The notes under the pieces: model-generated
Seen by the model: the letters and a program-made list of their open reading frames with translations, nothing else
What the model was told of the DNA's origin: nothing
Databases searched by the model: none
Program-made: the position numbers and the translations under genes
Assembly: GCA_963678705.1 (NCBI GenBank)
Contig: OY783212.1
Span: 14,942,001-15,006,000 of the forward strand
Reading direction: 5' to 3'
Length of the DNA: 64,000 nucleotides
From: Panorpa germanica
Lineage: Eukaryota > Arthropoda > Insecta > Mecoptera > Panorpidae
Shown here: positions 60,305 through 64,000 of the stretch, piece after piece
Layout of the letters: each line of letters starts with the position of its first letter
Numbering within the stretch: position 1 is the stretch's first letter

Positions 60305-60690
60305 ATTGGGTTGTGAACTCATTTTTTAGGGGTTAAAAGTTTTTTTAAAGTTATTATTGAAATAAAGGGTAAACAACGTAAATAATTGATGGACATATAG
60401 TTGTTTAAAATATGAATTAATTTTTATCGCTTAATATTTAGCTATACTTTTGACATCATTAAGTTATTATTAAAGTCTGTAGATATAATTTTATTTATCT
60501 ATGTATACAATATCTATAATATCCAAATTTTATCTAACGTTTGATTGTGTAACTCTTTTACGCTCTGTTATATAACAAAGATGACAATTCATAGAAGAAA
60601 AGAGGATAAGAAAAACATGACTTTAATAATTACTATTATTTTTGTACATTTTTAAAACTTTTAATAGAAAGTTATGGTGTACAACCCAAT
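60305..60690. mobile_element. Divergent relative of inverted-repeat family C
   Basis: A 386-bp element with inverted ends ATTGGGTTGTGAAC and GTGTACAACCCAAT. Just inside the left end it reads CTCATTTTTTAGGGGTTAAA, nearly the same as CTCATTTTTTAGTGGTCGAT in family C. Patches such as GGA(C/G)ATATAG and TTTTATCGC or TTTTAGCGC follow in the same order. I infer a shared ancestor or shared transposase. No ORF lies inside it. Confidence 0.65.
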
Positions 60691-60928
60691 TCAACAGATG
60701 ATTCTATATTTCTCTGATTCTATGTATAACAAATTCTACGAAAATAACATTCGCAACGCACAAACATTTGTATACAGGTACAAACATCTCTATATCGATA
60801 TACCGGCACTAAAATCATGTAAAACCCCCGGATTACTTGACGTCAATGTTAATGGAAACCTTACAAATTATTATTTTGAAATTCCTGTACAGAATTTCTT
60901 GCGTAGGTTGAATAACAAGATTCCTTAA
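60674..60928 (+). CDS. Unrecognised 84-codon ORF beside a transposon end
   Basis: The frame starts with an ATG inside the right inverted repeat of the 60305-60690 element and runs to a TAA. Its composition (for example KTPGLLDVNVNGNLTNYYF) looks less like random AT-rich translation than most ORFs here, but I recognise no domain. A CAACAG directly before a second ATG at 60697, and a CAG/GTACAAAC near 60777, could be splice sites, in which case only part would be exon. Equally it may be chance. No signal peptide or membrane segment is evident. Confidence 0.2.
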   Translation: MVYNPIQQMILYFSDSMYNKFYENNIRNAQTFVYRYKHLYIDIPALKSCKTPGLLDVNVNGNLTNYYFEIPVQNFLRRLNNKIP

Positions 60929-61122
60929 ATGTTCTACTATAGACTTAACAATTCAAATTGAACAAAATCATACGGCGGTTACTTGAAACCTTAAATAATT
61001 AACTTAATGAACAATATGTAGTATTTATTAGTAATTTAGTAGAAACCATAAAATTGTTTGAATATCTAATAGTATGTATGTATGTATATGTAGAGTACAT
61101 TTCTCCACACTGTATAACCCTA
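60929..61122. other. Short intergenic stretch, nothing recognised
   Basis: AT-rich spacer containing a short TATG repeat at about 61073-61090. Confidence 0.5.
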
Positions 61123-61261
61123 AGGCCTCGTTCACATTAGAACAGACTACTTGCGGCGTCGACTTTTTCAGCAGGTGTTATCCAACTCACAACACAACTC
61201 CAATACACCTCACTGAAAAAGTCAGCGTTGGAAGAAGTCGAGACCATTGTGAGAGAACCCT
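61123..61261. mobile_element. TA-flanked MITE, family B member 4
   Basis: A 139-bp, nearly full-length hairpin between TA dinucleotides. The left end reads AGGCCTCGTTCACATTAGAA and the right end, reverse-complemented, AGGGTTCTCTCACAATGGTC. Internally GACTTTTTCAG and CTGAAAAAGTC pair perfectly. The structure fits a foldback-type miniature element. The ORF across it is not a gene. Confidence 0.65.
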
Positions 61262-64000
61262 TAACATAACATTCCTATAGCTCCATTTTCTGCTATTCGA
61301 TCATTGCTTAATGACGTATACAATCAACGATAAGGTCAAGTGTTTCTAAAGATTATTTACTTTCGAAGAGCCGAAACCAAAATCCAACCGAGATAGAATG
61401 AATTTCATTCATTTCGCAGAGAATAATTCGAACTGTGGAATTTTCTCGGTTTTCAGTTCCTGTCATTGTGTGGTATTCCTATTCGAAAGCATCCCAGAGA
61501 TAATTATCATTCGTATTTTACTCAAATATATCTCAAGTGGTTTCTTATTGTTTCTGATGAAATTTATTTGATGTTATTAAATTGTTTATTCTGTTAAGTT
61601 TACTGTTTTAGATTGGAGGTATATTTCAATAATATAAGAAAGACTTTAAAGAGAGTTTTGTTTAAGAATCAATGTAATCATATATTGCATTTAGGGTATT
61701 TTTGAAGATAAAGATAAATCAATAACATATTAGTTTTAATTGATATTTAACATAAGATTGTTTTTTATTTATATATAATTTCTCGGGCTTCCTCGGCACG
61801 TAGCCTTTTATCGCCCCTAATAATGTTCTGCTTTAACTTTAATTTTACTTTACCTAAACTTTGTATCCCGACTACAAGAATGATCTGTTCAGAGCCACTG
61901 TTGTTACAAATTTCGGTTTCTCAAAACATAAAATAGTTTTTCTATTTGTAACTTTAATTTATGTATACATGTGGTCGACACATCAAGCCAAGAATTAAAG
62001 CAATGGTGCCTTTAAGAATCGCGACCACAACTTCTTCATAAGTTGAATTAATAATCGTAGAAATGTTTTCAATATATTTATATTGAGAAATTGAATCAAT
62101 AAATACAAAACGTTACAGAAAATACAATAACAAAATTTACCTGTTATTCAAACGATGTTACCTAATATATAATATATTGTGACTTATTTTGAAATTTGAA
62201 AAATATTAATTCAGAAAATTTGCAGTTTGAAAAATAAATCTATCTTTTTGTGCGTTGCCATAATATAAAACTTTTTAAGAGCATCTATTAAGGATTATAA
62301 AATTCTAAGAAGGTCTTTCTCAGGTTTTTAAAATGGTTATAAAATAATTCGTCTATTCGCGTATTTCAAAAGAATAAGTAACACAGTAATTAAAATAGGT
62401 TGGTAAATATTTTACAGTATAAGGTACTATAATTGACTTTGTAGTCGAATTCTTTACATTTGTCTAATTTACAGTTTGCGCGAATAAAAACGTAAGATAT
62501 ATTTTTACGTTACACGCTTTTTGACAGTGTATCCATAACTTTACATGATAATGAAAAAGGAAATTTATTTATGACTAAAATTTCATTATATTCCAGTTTA
62601 GATGAAACGTGAACTTCGACCCATTCCAAACGACTTGCACCAGATGCTTGAAAATATCATCATATTCTAATTTGTGGTCATTATTTCATCGTAATCGGAT
62701 TAATAGGCACTTTGAGTAATCTACACTCATGGTTGATAATTGAAACCAGTGCGGTTAAGTTTAGAATACCCTACTGCTGCCATTAAGCACAAAACATATA
62801 GGAATACAACACAAATATGGTAACTCGAGATTATAAACATGCTCCAATTGGAAAACTGTGGTGAATTATTTGAATAAAACAAATAGAAGCTTATCTGTGA
62901 TTATACATTGGTATGAAAAGGCTCAGAAAATCAAAATGGAATATTGTAAAACTATTGTTGTAAATTATGCTATTGCAAAATTTAATTTTGTAAAACATTG
63001 AACAAAGAATTAAAATTATCACTCGAATTGATATATCGAGAGATTTTAAAAAGCTAAAAATGTTAAGTTATATAAAGGGAATTTCATTGTTGAACGAATA
63101 AAGTGTAAACTTTTCAATTCATAAATAAAATAAAGTAGAAATTGAGTTTTTTACAAGCTCTTACTATTAATCACAGGTATATTTCCCTGGTGGCATAGAA
63201 CATATTTCCTCTAAGGCTGTAAACATAATTGAGTTTGTGTTTTACCTGATCTTTACTGCATTCGTCCGAGTTTGTCCGTGCCGCTGGAGTGCAGCGATGT
63301 TGACAAGCGACAGCGGACAATCGACTGGCGTAATAGTACATCGCCATGTACCGCCGTCAAGTTAAAACACTTCCGCCGGAACACATGATCAGAATCGATC
63401 ATTCATGATATACTAGAATCACTTGAAAACACTTTTAAGTTCACATGATATCACCGACCCTTCATTTTAGTCACTTGTGAGTTCAACCACTAAAAATCAC
63501 TTCTAGTTTATTTAAAATGTTTATAATTAAATAACTGTTTAATTAGATCCACTGAATTGGAGTTTTCATCTATGCTAAGCGTTTGAAATCTGCAATGAAA
63601 ATAGATATTATCAGTGGTTGCATTTACTAAATGATAAACGATTTTGAAGAGAAAGAGAAAAATATAAATATGTATATATAATTCAAAAAGTGAATGAATG
63701 AATTATTGTAACGGTTGAAGACATGATTAAAAAAATAAACACATAAACTAAATAAAACATAATATAATGCACATTTCTACATGAGATTAATGAAATAAAT
63801 TACAATTTGCATAAGTTATTGGTTTTGTTGCAATAAATCAACTAACAACTAACGAACGATGTATTTTTAACCATTTCGCTGCTGCCATTATCTCCTACAG
63901 CTAAATGAGATTTATTTATTTGTTGGTTTTTGTTAAACACAGAAAAACGTTGCCAGTTAAATACATTACGAACACATTATATAAATAAATAGTAACATTC
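61262..64000. other. Intergenic DNA with a GC-richer patch
   Basis: No gene is recognised to the end of the window. The segment at about 63250-63400 is clearly GC-richer, with several TCCG/CGGA-type motifs, and may be conserved non-coding DNA. Another mild rise lies at about 61780-61830. Confidence 0.45.

Noticed and set aside
1..64000. CRISPR array, rRNA, telomeric TTAGG tract or prokaryotic operon structure
   Set aside because: None was seen; the window is eukaryotic intergenic DNA.

Overview
The window is AT-rich (about two thirds A+T by eye), gene-poor animal nuclear DNA. Short GT-AG introns, many TA-flanked miniature inverted-repeat elements, decayed LINE and mariner remains and a gypsy-type LTR retrotransposon all point to an insect. 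I cannot fix the order from the sequence alone.

One conventional protein-coding gene is well supported: an aminoacylase-1 (M20 zinc peptidase) gene on the + strand, 30266-38098. It has nine exons whose splice phases join into a 399-residue protein with all expected metal and catalytic motifs. Its fifth intron is swollen by a 3,726-bp LTR retrotransposon in antisense orientation (33258-36983). The two 606-bp LTRs read identically over their whole length, so the insertion is very recent. The element keeps one 739-codon ORF with Gag, two zinc knuckles and an aspartic protease, then the very start of reverse transcriptase. An in-frame jump leads from there to the end of integrase. It is therefore an internally deleted, non-autonomous element with intact ends, inserted into a TA microsatellite. 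Its leader carries tandem repeats that duplicate the primer-binding-site region.

The rest is intergenic or repeat-derived. From left to right: a cluster of perfect palindromes (6606-6645); TA-flanked MITEs at 13261, 14995, 28190 (half copy) and 50818; a second TA-flanked group with TCACACTAGA-like ends at 15594, 25142, 55503 and 61123; a 630-690 bp inverted-repeat family at 17301, 22565 and 44765, with a divergent relative at 60305; LINE 3' ends at 20610, 26597, 39533 (- strand), 46587 and 51175; a mariner transposase relic at 23294; a relic of a widespread uncharacterised arthropod protein family at 19892 (- strand); and a 270-bp repeat of unknown type at 42635 and 57183. Long AT and GA microsatellites occur at 9211, 18396-18624 and 57099.

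The remaining non-coding DNA holds scattered GC-richer patches and a few good transcription-factor-like palindromes: a DR1 nuclear-receptor site at 4089 and CRE sites at 51876 and 59573. They are candidates only. I recognised no tRNA, rRNA or CRISPR array. The aminoacylase gene is the only host gene I can defend; everything else supported by homology is mobile-element derived.
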